From Streptomyces sp. 846.5 (GTDB taxonomy: Bacteria; Actinomycetota; Actinomycetes; Streptomycetales; Streptomycetaceae), in NCBI RefSeq assembly GCF_004365705.1, contig NZ_SOBN01000003.1:372001-436000 (forward strand): DNA of 64,000 nt, in the 5' to 3' direction. The notes under the pieces are model-generated. The model did not search any database. It had not been told where the DNA came from and worked only from the letters and a program-made list of their open reading frames with translations. Positions 45,569-53,494 of the stretch are shown here, piece by piece. Position 1 is the first letter of the stretch. Every line of letters begins with the position of its first letter. The position numbers were made by a program, and so were the translations under genes.

Positions 45569-46636
45569 TTAGCTGCGCTCCCAGAAGCCGGGGCCGACGG
45601 GCTTGCTGAAGTCGCCGAGTGCCTCGAGGTAGCCGTCGCTGTTGACCGAGATCTGCAGCTGCGGCAGGGGGTGCCCGGCCGGGCCGAAGATCACTCGGCC
45701 GCCGTCGGAGAGGTCGAAGGTCGACTGGTGGCACGGGCAGAGGACGTGGTGCGTCTGCTGCTCGTAGAGGCTGATCGGGCAGCCGACGTGGGTGCAGATC
45801 TTGGAGTAGCAGAGGACGCCCTCGTAACCCCAGCCCGCGGACGCCTGGTCCTTGATGTCGGCGGGCTGCATCCGCACCAGCATCACCGCGGCCTTGGCGA
45901 TGACCTCCTGGAAGTTCTCGTCGCTCTCCTCCACGCCTTCCGGCTTGGCGAAGGTCAGCGAGCCCACCGTGATGTCGGAGGCCTTCATCGGCTCGTTGGT
46001 GTTCATGTTGACCAGGCGCTTGCCCTTGGCCCACTCGGTGGTGTCGAGCTTCTTCTCCGGTAGCGGGCCGAGGTCGCGGAACAGCACCACCGCGGACAGC
46101 GGGACCATCGCCATGGCGCCGATCATCGTGTTGCGGATCAGCTTGCGACGGCCGAAGCCGCTCTCCTTGGCGCCCTGGCGGAAGTCCGCGAAGACCTGCT
46201 CGCGCACCTCGGGGGAGGCCTCGATCGGGTGGCGCTCGGCGATGTGCTCCTCGTCCGACATCAGCGTGCGGGCCCAGTGGACCGCGCCGGCGCCGATGGC
46301 GAACAGCGAGACGCCGAGGGTCATGCCCAGCGCGAAGTTGAGCTTGCTGATGTGGCCGATCGGGAAGATGTAGACCGTGTTCCCGAGCTCCGGCCCCGGC
46401 TTGAAGATCACGTAGGACGCGATGAAGCCGATCGTCGCGACCATCGAGAGCAGGAACCACATCGCCACCTGGCGCTCCGCCCTCGCGGCGGCACGCTCGT
46501 CGATGTCGGTACGGCGGTGCTCGTGGGGCGGCAGCCCCGGATCGGCGAAGGCGTCGCCGTGGACGGCGAGCTCTCCGCCGTGGGCCCCGTGGGCCTCCGG
46601 CAGGTGTTCTTCAGACATGTTGTCCTGGCTCGTCAT
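45569..46636 (-). CDS. qcrA: Cytochrome bc1 complex Rieske iron-sulfur subunit
   Basis: The 355-residue protein moves electrons from quinol to the dihaem cytochrome c. It has three membrane spans (MWFLLSMVATIGFIASYVIF, LNFALGMTLGVSLFAIGAG, IRNTMIGAMAMVPLSAVVLF), as known for actinobacteria. The Rieske domain has the [2Fe-2S] ligands CTHVGC and CPCHQS. ATG 46636 overlaps the qcrC stop in ATGA, favouring it over the internal MSEEHL start. Confidence 0.96.
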   Translation of the reverse strand: MTSQDNMSEEHLPEAHGAHGGELAVHGDAFADPGLPPHEHRRTDIDERAAARAERQVAMWFLLSMVATIGFIASYVIFKPGPELGNTVYIFPIGHISKLNFALGMTLGVSLFAIGAGAVHWARTLMSDEEHIAERHPIEASPEVREQVFADFRQGAKESGFGRRKLIRNTMIGAMAMVPLSAVVLFRDLGPLPEKKLDTTEWAKGKRLVNMNTNEPMKASDITVGSLTFAKPEGVEESDENFQEVIAKAAVMLVRMQPADIKDQASAGWGYEGVLCYSKICTHVGCPISLYEQQTHHVLCPCHQSTFDLSDGGRVIFGPAGHPLPQLQISVNSDGYLEALGDFSKPVGPGFWERS

Positions 46637-47436
46637 GACTTCTTGGCCTTGGGGGTGCGGGCGGCGATCCAGATCGCGATGCCGATCAGGGCGCCCAGTG
46701 CGAAGATCCAGCCGAACAGGCCCTCGGTCACCGGGCCCAGTGCGCCCAGGGTCAGACCGCCGTAGCTGGGGTTCTTCGCCGGGTCCGTGGTGTGCTGCAC
46801 GTAGGCGATGATGTCCTGCTTGTTCTGCTGGGACAGGGTGCTGTCCGGGAAGTTCGGCATGCTCTGCGGGCCGGTGAGCATGGCCTCGTAGAGGTGCTTG
46901 GCGCTCACGCCGTCCAGCGAGGGTGCGTACTTGCCCTCGGACAGCGCGCCGCCGGATCCGGCGAAGTTGTGGCACATCGCGCAGTTGGTACGGAACAGCT
47001 CTCCACCCTTGGCGACGTCGCCGGCGGCGTACTGCTCGGACGTCGGGATCGACGGTCCGGCGCCCAGGGAGGCCACGTAGGCGGCCAGCTCGTTGATCTC
47101 GTCCTGGGTGTAGATCACCTTCTTGGCCGGGATCTGCGCGCCGGGCTGCTGGGCCGGCATGCGCCCGGTGCCCACCTGGAAGTCAACGCTGGCGGAACCC
47201 ACGCCCACCAGGCTGGGCCCGATGCTCGTCCCCTCTCCGCTGAGAGCGTGGCAGCTGGAGCAGCCGACGGCGAACAGCTTCTTGCCCTGCTCGATCTGCA
47301 GGGACTGGCTGGTGTCGGCCTGGGCGGTGCCGGCCGGCGCGAACGCCGCGTACAGCCCCCCGGTCGTCGCCAGCGCAAAGAGTAGGACGACGAGCGCTGC
47401 CAGCGGGTGGCGCCGTCGTGCGGAGAGCTTTTTCAC
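46633..47436 (-). CDS. qcrC: Dihaem cytochrome c subunit of the bcc complex
   Basis: The 267-residue protein has an N-terminal membrane anchor or signal (PLAALVVLLFALATTGGLYAA) and two c-type haem motifs, CSSCH (near 59) and CAMCH (near 152), each followed by a Met-ligand region (GRMPAQQ, SMPNFPD). A C-terminal span (GWIFALGALIGIAIWIAA) completes it. The two haems replace a soluble cytochrome c, passing electrons directly to CtaC. GTG 47436 is the start. It is 108 bp after ctaE. Confidence 0.96.
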   Translation of the reverse strand: MKKLSARRRHPLAALVVLLFALATTGGLYAAFAPAGTAQADTSQSLQIEQGKKLFAVGCSSCHALSGEGTSIGPSLVGVGSASVDFQVGTGRMPAQQPGAQIPAKKVIYTQDEINELAAYVASLGAGPSIPTSEQYAAGDVAKGGELFRTNCAMCHNFAGSGGALSEGKYAPSLDGVSAKHLYEAMLTGPQSMPNFPDSTLSQQNKQDIIAYVQHTTDPAKNPSYGGLTLGALGPVTEGLFGWIFALGALIGIAIWIAARTPKAKKS

Positions 47437-47544
47437 GGATTAACCCCGGTGTGAGGATCTGGAGCGTCTGGAGTCTGGTTGACCGTCAGGTCGGTCTGTG
47501 GGGAACCGCCCGGCGGTGCGCCGAGAGGACGGTCCGACCCTGGC

Positions 47545-48165
47545 CTACTTGATCAGGTAAATGGTCGCGAAGAGGCCGATCCAGACCACGTCGACGAAGT
47601 GCCAGTAGTAGGACACGACGATCGCCGCTGTGGCCTGCTCGTGCGTGAACCGCTTGGCGGCGTACGTACGGCCGAGGACCAGCAGGAAGGCGATCAGACC
47701 ACCCGTCACGTGCATGCCGTGGAAGCCGGTGGTCAGGTAGAACACCGAGCCGTAGGGGCCCGAGGACAGAGAGATGTGGTCATCCCGGACCAGGCTCGTG
47801 TACTCGTAGATCTGACCGCCGATGAACATCGCACCCATGATGAAGGTGACGATGAACCAGGCCCTGAGCTTCTTCACGTCGCCGCGCTCGGCGGCGAAGA
47901 CACCCATCTGGCAGGTGAAGGAGGAGAGCACCAGCACCGTGGTGTTCACCGACGCGAAGGGAACGTTGAGGGCATGGTTGATTGAGTGCCAGTACTCCGT
48001 CCCGGTGACCGAGCGGAGTGTGAAGTACATCGCGAAGAGGGCCGCGAAGAACATCAGCTCGGAAGCCAGCCAGACGATGGTTCCGACGCTGACCAGGTTC
48101 GGCCGGTTGACCGATCCGTGTGCGTGCCCGGTTTCTACTGCAGTTGCTGTCGCCACGACGGTCAT
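47545..48165 (-). CDS. ctaE: Cytochrome c oxidase subunit III
   Basis: The 206-residue membrane subunit of aa3 oxidase has five spans. Family hallmarks include [44 protein letters not shown] and the C-terminal [20 protein letters not shown]. It heads the ctaE-qcrC-qcrA-qcrB transcription unit, separated from ctaCDF as in other actinomycetes. Confidence 0.95.
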   Translation of the reverse strand: MTVVATATAVETGHAHGSVNRPNLVSVGTIVWLASELMFFAALFAMYFTLRSVTGTEYWHSINHALNVPFASVNTTVLVLSSFTCQMGVFAAERGDVKKLRAWFIVTFIMGAMFIGGQIYEYTSLVRDDHISLSSGPYGSVFYLTTGFHGMHVTGGLIAFLLVLGRTYAAKRFTHEQATAAIVVSYYWHFVDVVWIGLFATIYLIK

Positions 48166-48498
48166 TATGTCGGTCGCTTATTCCGTCTTCACTCCGGGGG
48201 GTGTTCCTCGGTGTGTCCGCCCGGTGACGTACCCTCCGGCGGTGGTCGGACCCCTGACGACCTCGCAGGTAGCCCGGATGGCCGGGGGCGCCACCCGGCG
48301 GTGCCGGTGCGCGACAGGCCGCCGGGTCCCTCGAAATGGTGAACCCTGAACGGCCGGACGGCTGCCGTCCGGCCGACGTCCCGATCTTCCCGGTACGCAC
48401 CGGTGCTGAGGGGGGTGGATCGGGAGTAGCATCCGGCGCAGACGACGAAGTGACCCCGATCACTTGCCGGACCGAGGACATCCCCAGGGGGACGGACC
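48166..48498. other. Divergent promoter region of ctaE and the receiver-like gene
   Basis: 333 bp without a gene. The only marked structure is the hairpin at 48351-48375. The ctaE-qcr promoter must lie here, but no element could be assigned with confidence. Confidence 0.5.
48351..48375. repeat. 11-bp inverted repeat upstream of the receiver-like gene
   Basis: CGGCCGGACGG (48351-48361) and CCGTCCGGCCG (48365-48375) pair perfectly around CTG, 124 bp before ATG 48499. It may be a terminator or a binding site. Confidence 0.5.
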
Positions 48499-48912
48499 AT
48501 GGCACTGCATGTTCTTGTCTACAGCGACGACCGCAGCACCCGCGAGCAGGTCCTGCTGGCGCTCGGGCACCGCCCGGCGACGGACCTGGCAGAGCTTGAG
48601 TACCTGGAGTGCGCCACCGCGCCGGCCGTGCTGAAGGCGCTGGACGCCCACGCCAAGGGGACCCGGCGGCTGGACCTGCTGGTGCTGGACGGCGAGGCCA
48701 CCCCGGTCGGCGGGATGGGGCTGGGCCGGCAGCTGAAGGACGAGGTCTACGGCTGCCCGCCGGTGCTGGTCCTCATCGGCCGCCCGCAGGACTCCTGGCT
48801 GGCCGGCTGGAGCCGCGCGGACGCCGCCATCGCCGCGCCGGTGGACCCGGCGGCCCTGGCCGAGGCCGCGGTGGCCCTGCTCCGCAGCGATCGGCCCCAT
48901 CTCGTCGGTTGA
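48499..48912 (+). CDS. Degenerate response-regulator receiver domain protein
   Basis: The 137-residue protein looks like a lone receiver domain: the acidic pair in VLVYSDDRSTREQVLLALG, the phosphorylation-site Asp position in LDLLVLDGEATPVGG, and the final helix. The conserved Thr/Ser after strand 4 is replaced (VLIGRPQD) and the Lys of the KP motif is missing (AAPVDPAAL). So it probably does not work as a normal phospho-switch. There is no output domain. GGGGGAC lies 6 bases ahead of the start. Homologues occur in Streptomyces at this place, before trpD. Confidence 0.75.
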   Translation: MALHVLVYSDDRSTREQVLLALGHRPATDLAELEYLECATAPAVLKALDAHAKGTRRLDLLVLDGEATPVGGMGLGRQLKDEVYGCPPVLVLIGRPQDSWLAGWSRADAAIAAPVDPAALAEAAVALLRSDRPHLVG

Positions 48913-48946
48913 GATCTTCCACGGGGCGGCCCAGGCGGTCGCTAGG

Positions 48947-48984
48947 CTGGGCCTCTCCTTAATCCTTTCCAGTGAGAGGCCCAG
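48947..48984 (+). promoter_or_regulatory. Hairpin sequestering the trpD ribosome site
   Basis: CTGGGCCTCTC (48947-48957) pairs perfectly with GAGAGGCCCAG (48974-48984). The only ribosome site of trpD, GAGAGG (48974-48979), is inside the right arm, 8 bases before ATG 48988. If the left arm is transcribed, the hairpin would hide it. Confidence 0.6.
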
Positions 48985-48987
48985 GCC

Positions 48988-50058
48988 ATGGCGAACGTGA
49001 TCCCTGCGAACGGCGGCGGCGACCCCGTGCAGGCGCGGTCCTGGCCGGATCTTCTGAGCACCCTGATCGCCGGCACCGACCTGTCGACCGACGAGACCGC
49101 CTGGGCGATGGACCGGATCATGTCCGGGGAGGCCTCGCCGATCCAGATCGCCGGCTTCCTGGTCGGGCTGCGGGCCAAGGGCGAGACCGTGGAGGAGATC
49201 GCCGGGCTGGTCGACTCCATGTACGCGCACGCGAACGTGATCGAGGTGCCGGGCCGGGCCGTGGACATCGTCGGCACCGGCGGCGACCGGGCGAAGACCG
49301 TCAACATCTCCACCATGTCGGCGATCGTCGCGGCCGGGGCCGGGGCGCTGGTGGTCAAGCACGGCAACCGGGCCGCCTCCTCCGCGAGCGGGGCCACCGA
49401 TGTGCTGGAGAAGCTGGGCGTCAACCTGGAGCTGACGCCGCATCGGGTGGCCGAGGTCGCCCTGGAGGCCGGGATCACCTACTGTCCGGCCCCGGTGTTC
49501 CACCCCTCGATGCGCCACGCCGGACCGGCCCGGGTCGGCCTGGGCGTCCCCACCGCGTTCAACCTGCTCGGCCCGCTCACCAACCCGGCCCGGGTCGGCG
49601 CCAACGCGGTGGGCTGCTTCGACAGCAGGATGGCCGGCCTGATCGCCGGGGTGCTGGCCCGGCGCGGCGCCTCCGCGCTGGTCTTCCGCGGTGACGACGG
49701 CCTGGACGAGCTCACCGTGACCGGGACCTCCACGGTGTGGCAGGTTCGCGACGGCGAGGTCGAGCAGATCCGCTTCGACCCCCGGGACGTCGGCATCACC
49801 CCGGTCGGCATCGAGGCGCTGCGCGGCGCCGACTCCAGCTACAACGCCGAGGTGGCCCGCCGGGTGCTGGCGGGGGAGCAGGGCCCGGTCAGGGACGCGG
49901 TGCTGCTGAACTCGGCCTCGGCCCTGGTCGCCCTGGACCAGACCGACGAGCCGCTGGCCGAGCAGCTGGCGGCGGCGATGAAGCGCACCGCGGAGTCGAT
50001 CGACTCCGGCGCGGCGGCCGCGGTGCTGACCCGCTGGGCTGCGGCGACGCACAAGTAG
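48988..50058 (+). CDS. trpD: Anthranilate phosphoribosyltransferase
   Basis: Second step of tryptophan synthesis, joining anthranilate and PRPP. The 356-residue protein has the PRPP-binding [20 protein letters not shown], the [18 protein letters not shown] block and [18 protein letters not shown], all family signatures. ATG 48988 has GAGAGG 8 bases ahead, inside a hairpin. The gene is not next to other trp genes. It may alternatively supply a secondary pathway, but nothing nearby points to one. Confidence 0.96.
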   Translation: MANVIPANGGGDPVQARSWPDLLSTLIAGTDLSTDETAWAMDRIMSGEASPIQIAGFLVGLRAKGETVEEIAGLVDSMYAHANVIEVPGRAVDIVGTGGDRAKTVNISTMSAIVAAGAGALVVKHGNRAASSASGATDVLEKLGVNLELTPHRVAEVALEAGITYCPAPVFHPSMRHAGPARVGLGVPTAFNLLGPLTNPARVGANAVGCFDSRMAGLIAGVLARRGASALVFRGDDGLDELTVTGTSTVWQVRDGEVEQIRFDPRDVGITPVGIEALRGADSSYNAEVARRVLAGEQGPVRDAVLLNSASALVALDQTDEPLAEQLAAAMKRTAESIDSGAAAAVLTRWAAATHK

Positions 50059-50204
50059 GCAGCTTCACCCCCAGCGGGTCGGGGCCTACGCGGGCCGGCC
50101 ACCGGCGGGTTTGCGCAGGGGTACGGGGAGTCGCGCCCCGGAAAGTTGGAGCGTCCCAGATGCCGGACAGGGGGTTCGCCCACCGGGCGGACCTCTGGCA
50201 TAGT

Positions 50205-50345
50205 TCTCACCAGGTCACGAGTGACAGCGCGCGGTTTCTGACCGCTGCAGCCCCGGCTTGCTGTCCGGCAACCCTCCGTCCGTGGCGGGGTGCCTCCGGG
50301 TGACGACCAGGCCCTACGGCAACAATGCCGCAGGGCAAGCACGGA
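50205..50345 (+). promoter_or_regulatory. SAM-IV riboswitch
   Basis: The sequence follows the actinobacterial SAM-IV consensus: GGTCACGAGTGACAGC (50213-50228), then CCCCGGCTTGCTGTCCGGCA (50251-50270), ACCCTCC, GGCGGGGTGC (50284-50293) and CCGGGTGACGACCAGG (50296-50311), with a closing GGTC/GACC pair. A further hairpin (GCCCT/AGGGC, about 50311-50336) follows. It ends some 60 bases before GTG 50400. SAM-IV RNAs switch off sulfur-metabolism genes when S-adenosylmethionine is plentiful. Outer boundaries are approximate. Confidence 0.88.
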
Positions 50346-50399
50346 TCCCTTCTGATCAGGCCTTGTGCCAGGGGTCCACTGGATTCCCTGGAGGGGTCT

Positions 50400-51776
50400 G
50401 TGTCGGCGTACCCGAATGCTGCTTCTGTGCAGGTCTGTCAGCCGCTGGCGGTGCTCGGCCGCGATGTCGAGGTCCCGCTGGTCAGCGGCGCCAAGGTGAC
50501 CTATGCCGCGCTCGACTACGCCGCCAGCGCGCCGGCCCTGCAGCGGGTCTGGGACGACATCGCCGCCTACGCCCCCTACTACGGCAGCGTGCACCGCGGC
50601 GCGGGCTACCTCTCGCAGCTGTCGACCGACCTGTTCGAGCAGAGCCGGGCGACCGTCGCCGAGTTCCTGGACCTGCGCGAGGACGACCAGGTGGTGTTCA
50701 CCCGGGCCACCACCGACTCGCTGAACCTGCTGGCCGGCGTGCTGCCGGCCGGGACCAGGGTGTTCGCCTTCGAGACCGAGCACCACGCCTCACTGCTGCC
50801 CTGGCGCAAGCAGGACCTGACCGTCAGCTACCTGCGCGCCCCGCGCTCCCCGGAGGAGGCGGTGGCGGCGTTGGAGGAGGCGCTGGCGGGCAGTGCGGCC
50901 GGACCCAAGCTGGTGTGCGTGACCGGCGCGTCCAATGTCACCGGGGAGATCTGGCCGGTCCGGGAGCTGGCCGCGACCGCGCACCGGCACGGCGCGCGGA
51001 TCGTCCTGGACGCCGCCCAGCTCGCCCCGCACCACCCGGTCTCGGTCCGCGAACTGGACGTCGACTGGGTCGCCTTCTCCGGGCACAAGCTCTACGCGCC
51101 CTTCGGCGCCGGCGTGCTGGCCGGCCGCGGCGACTGGCTGGACGCGGCCGAGCCCTACCTGGCTGGTGGCGGCGCGAGCCGCACGGTGGCCAGGGAGACC
51201 GACGGCTCGGTGGCGGTGGAGTGGCACCGGGGCCCGCAGCGGCACGAGGCCGGCTCGCCCAATGTCATCGGCGCCTACGCCATCGCCTCCGCCTGCCGCG
51301 CCCTGGGGGAGGTCGGCTTCGACGCGCTGGTGGCCAGGGAGCAGTACCTGATCGACCGTCTGCGGACCGGGCTGGCCGGGATTCCGCAGGTCAGGGTGTT
51401 GACCCTGTTCGGCGAGGATCACCCGCGGGTGGGCGTCCTGTCCTTTGTCGTCAGGGACTGGAACAGCTCGCACTTCTCCGCTGCGCTCTCCGCGGAGTAC
51501 GGCATCGGGGTGCGCGACGGGCTCTTCTGCGCGCACCCGCTGGTGCGGACGCTGCTCGGCGGGGAGGCGGCTGCACCTTCCGAGTGCGGTGCGCCTGAAG
51601 CTTCGCTTCCGGGGGAGCGGAGCTTGAACGCCATCCGAGTGAGTTTTGGCGCGGGGACGCCGGATGAGCATGTGGACCGGTTTGTGGAGGCGGTGCGCGA
51701 GTTGGTCACCGACGGGCCGAAGTGGGCTTATCGCACTGAAGGTGGGCGGTGCGTGCCGGATACGCGGCGGGGCTGA
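50400..51776 (+). CDS. Class V aminotransferase (cysteine desulfurase-like), SAM-riboswitch controlled
   Basis: The 458-residue PLP enzyme has the cofactor Lys in WVAFSGHKLYAPFGAGVLAG, the Asp in ARIVLDAAQLAPHH and the His in FETEHHASLLPW. A Cys sits in RDGLFCAHPLVRTLL, where SufS-like desulfurases have theirs. GTG 50400 lies 5 bases after GGAGG; the longer frame would start inside the riboswitch 3' part. The upstream SAM-IV riboswitch ties it to sulfur amino acid metabolism, so a cysteine or homocysteine-related C-S enzyme is likely. The substrate is not proven. Confidence 0.88.
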   Translation: MSAYPNAASVQVCQPLAVLGRDVEVPLVSGAKVTYAALDYAASAPALQRVWDDIAAYAPYYGSVHRGAGYLSQLSTDLFEQSRATVAEFLDLREDDQVVFTRATTDSLNLLAGVLPAGTRVFAFETEHHASLLPWRKQDLTVSYLRAPRSPEEAVAALEEALAGSAAGPKLVCVTGASNVTGEIWPVRELAATAHRHGARIVLDAAQLAPHHPVSVRELDVDWVAFSGHKLYAPFGAGVLAGRGDWLDAAEPYLAGGGASRTVARETDGSVAVEWHRGPQRHEAGSPNVIGAYAIASACRALGEVGFDALVAREQYLIDRLRTGLAGIPQVRVLTLFGEDHPRVGVLSFVVRDWNSSHFSAALSAEYGIGVRDGLFCAHPLVRTLLGGEAAAPSECGAPEASLPGERSLNAIRVSFGAGTPDEHVDRFVEAVRELVTDGPKWAYRTEGGRCVPDTRRG

Positions 51777-51809
51777 GGATTTTCGGCTGCGGCGTCTGCA
51801 TGGCTTGTC

Positions 51810-51892
51810 GCGCAGTTCCCCGCGCCCCTAGGGGGCTGCAACTGACCCACTGAGAGCAAGTTGCACCTACCCAGGGGCGCGGGGAACTGCGC
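51810..51892. repeat. Nested-palindrome repeat, copy 5
   Basis: Arms 51810-51829 and 51873-51892 are exact complements. The inner palindrome is interrupted (TGCAACT ... AGTTGCA with 15 bases between), unlike the other four copies. It separates convergent genes. Confidence 0.88.
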
Positions 51893-51915
51893 GCCCAGCC
51901 AGGCACATGCGGCAC

Positions 51916-52197
51916 CTAGTCCTCCAGGCCCAAAGCAAAGGCCGCGTCCAGGTCGTGCCGCGAGTACGTGCGGAAGGCGATGTGGGTCTCCGTGGACTCC
52001 ACCCCGGGGACCTTGTTGACCTGGCCGGGGATGACCTCGGCGAGGTCCTCGTGGGCCCGTACCCGGACCATCGCCACCAGGTCGTGCTGGCCGGTCACGG
52101 AGTACACCTCGGTCACCCCGTCGATCGCGGCGATCGCCTCGGCGATCTCGGGAATCCGGTCGACGGCGGTCTTGATGAGCACGATCGCGGTGATCAC
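51916..52197 (-). CDS. Stand-alone Lrp/AsnC ligand-binding (RAM) domain protein
   Basis: The 93-residue protein is a RAM domain only: MITAIVLIKTAVDRIPEIAEAIA, VYSVTGQHDLVAMVRVRAHEDL and GVESTETHIAFRTYS. It lacks a helix-turn-helix, so it probably binds a small molecule or other Lrp proteins without binding DNA itself. ATG 52197 overlaps the rhomboid stop by 4 bp, so the two genes are translationally coupled. Confidence 0.9.
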   Translation of the reverse strand: MITAIVLIKTAVDRIPEIAEAIAAIDGVTEVYSVTGQHDLVAMVRVRAHEDLAEVIPGQVNKVPGVESTETHIAFRTYSRHDLDAAFALGLED

Positions 52198-52976
52198 GGG
52201 GGGTCTCCTGGGAGTACGGCGGTGTTCGTCGGATCAGCGTAGCCGCGCCCGCGGCAGTACAGCAGCCAGGCGAAGAGGAAGCCGCCGACGAAGCCGATCA
52301 GGTGGGCCGTGTAGGCCACCCCGGTGACCGCGGCCGAGGGCGCGCCGACCGAGGCCCACTGGATCGCGAACCACACGCCCAACACCAACCAGGCGGGGAA
52401 CCGCAGCGGCAGGAACAGCAGGAAGGGCAGCAGGCTGGTCACCCTGGCCCTGGGGTGCAGCCGCAGATACGCCCCGAGGACGCCGGCGATCGCGCCCGAT
52501 GCGCCGACCAGGGTCTGGGTGGCGCTGTCGCCGCCGGCGGCGAACACCGCGTAGCCGTAGGTCGCCAGATAGCCCAGGGCGACATAGCTGAGCAGGTACG
52601 GCAGCCGCCCCATCCGCTCCTCGGCCATCGCGCCGAAGACATAGAGGAAGAGCATGTTGCCCAGCAGGTGCAGCCAGCCGCCGTGGACGAACATCGCGGT
52701 CAGCACCGACAGGGCCGGGATCTTCGGGAAGCTGTCCGGCGCCGGGCAGCCCGGGGTGGCGGTGGCCGCGAGCGGCTGATTGTCCATCAGCTCGCTGGGG
52801 ATCACCCCCCAGTGGTGGTAGTAGGCCAGTTCTGCGCAGGCGCGGGCGTTCCCGCCGCCGTACAGCGGATCGAGCCCGGAGACCGGGCCGACCAGGAAGA
52901 CCAGCACGCACGCCGCGATCAGGGCGTAGGTCACCAGCGGAACGAACGGATCTTCTTTGCTTACCGGCCTCAGCAT
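52194..52976 (-). CDS. Rhomboid-family intramembrane serine protease
   Basis: The 260-residue membrane protein has six spans, the catalytic Ser in TLVGASGAIAGVLGAYL and the His in AYTAHLIGFVGGFLF, plus the oxyanion segment VHGGWLHLLGNMLFLYVFG. It cleaves transmembrane segments; the substrate is unknown. ATG 52976 opens MLRPVSKEDPFVPLVTYALI. Joint operon with the RAM-domain protein is unexplained but conserved-looking. Confidence 0.9.
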   Translation of the reverse strand: MLRPVSKEDPFVPLVTYALIAACVLVFLVGPVSGLDPLYGGGNARACAELAYYHHWGVIPSELMDNQPLAATATPGCPAPDSFPKIPALSVLTAMFVHGGWLHLLGNMLFLYVFGAMAEERMGRLPYLLSYVALGYLATYGYAVFAAGGDSATQTLVGASGAIAGVLGAYLRLHPRARVTSLLPFLLFLPLRFPAWLVLGVWFAIQWASVGAPSAAVTGVAYTAHLIGFVGGFLFAWLLYCRGRGYADPTNTAVLPGDPP

Positions 52977-53092
52977 GGAGTGAGCATTCCTTGACCGGAC
53001 AAATCTGACACCGGTTGTCCTGCCGTATCAGCCGGTGAGGGCGAGGCCATAGGGTTGTGCAGGTAGGCGTACCCGTTGCGAGAGGACCACTC

Positions 53093-53365
53093 ATGTCACT
53101 TCCCCTTCCCACCGAGGGGACCCGGTGGCGCTGCACCCTGTGCGGCAACCTGACCCGCTTCGACGTGACCCGGTCCTCCCGAGTGGTCGAGTTCGTCCAT
53201 CTGGACCTGGCCGGCGAGCCGCGGGTGGAGGAGCGCGAGGTGCTGAGCGAGACCGTGGAGTCCGTGCGCTGCCGCTGGTGCAACGCGGTGGACCAGGTGG
53301 AACTGGTGGACCGTCCGGGTGCGGAGGCCGAGGCGGCCGCGCAGGCAGGGCGTACCGAGGTCTGA
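53093..53365 (+). CDS. Small zinc-ribbon-like protein (90 aa)
   Basis: MSLPLPTEGTRWRCTLCGNLTRFDV... contains two Cys pairs, CTLCG and CRWCN, about 50 residues apart, which would coordinate a zinc ion. The rest is acidic, ending in an Ala/Glu-rich tail. ATG 53093 has AGAGGA 7 bases ahead. Similar unnamed proteins are common in Streptomyces. No function is recognised. Confidence 0.82.
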   Translation: MSLPLPTEGTRWRCTLCGNLTRFDVTRSSRVVEFVHLDLAGEPRVEEREVLSETVESVRCRWCNAVDQVELVDRPGAEAEAAAQAGRTEV

Positions 53366-53494
53366 GGTTCTGGCCGGTCGCCCCGGGGCGGGTGGCCCGA
53401 GGCATGTGTGGCGCGGTGACGAGTAGGGGGTGGGGCGGGCGAGAATGGTTACTGCGGGCAGTAGTCCCGCAGGACCGGATCGGAGACAGCGGAC

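Noticed and set aside
43857-45572. 571-codon open frame on the plus strand across qcrB
   Set aside because: Antisense to qcrB, charged low-complexity product, no ribosome site of note.
39125-48181. Shared word GGTCGCTTAT upstream of both ctaC (39125-39134) and ctaE (48172-48181)
   Set aside because: Only 10 bp, in opposite orientation relative to the two operons, and the second copy overlaps the immediate ctaE leader; chance cannot be excluded.
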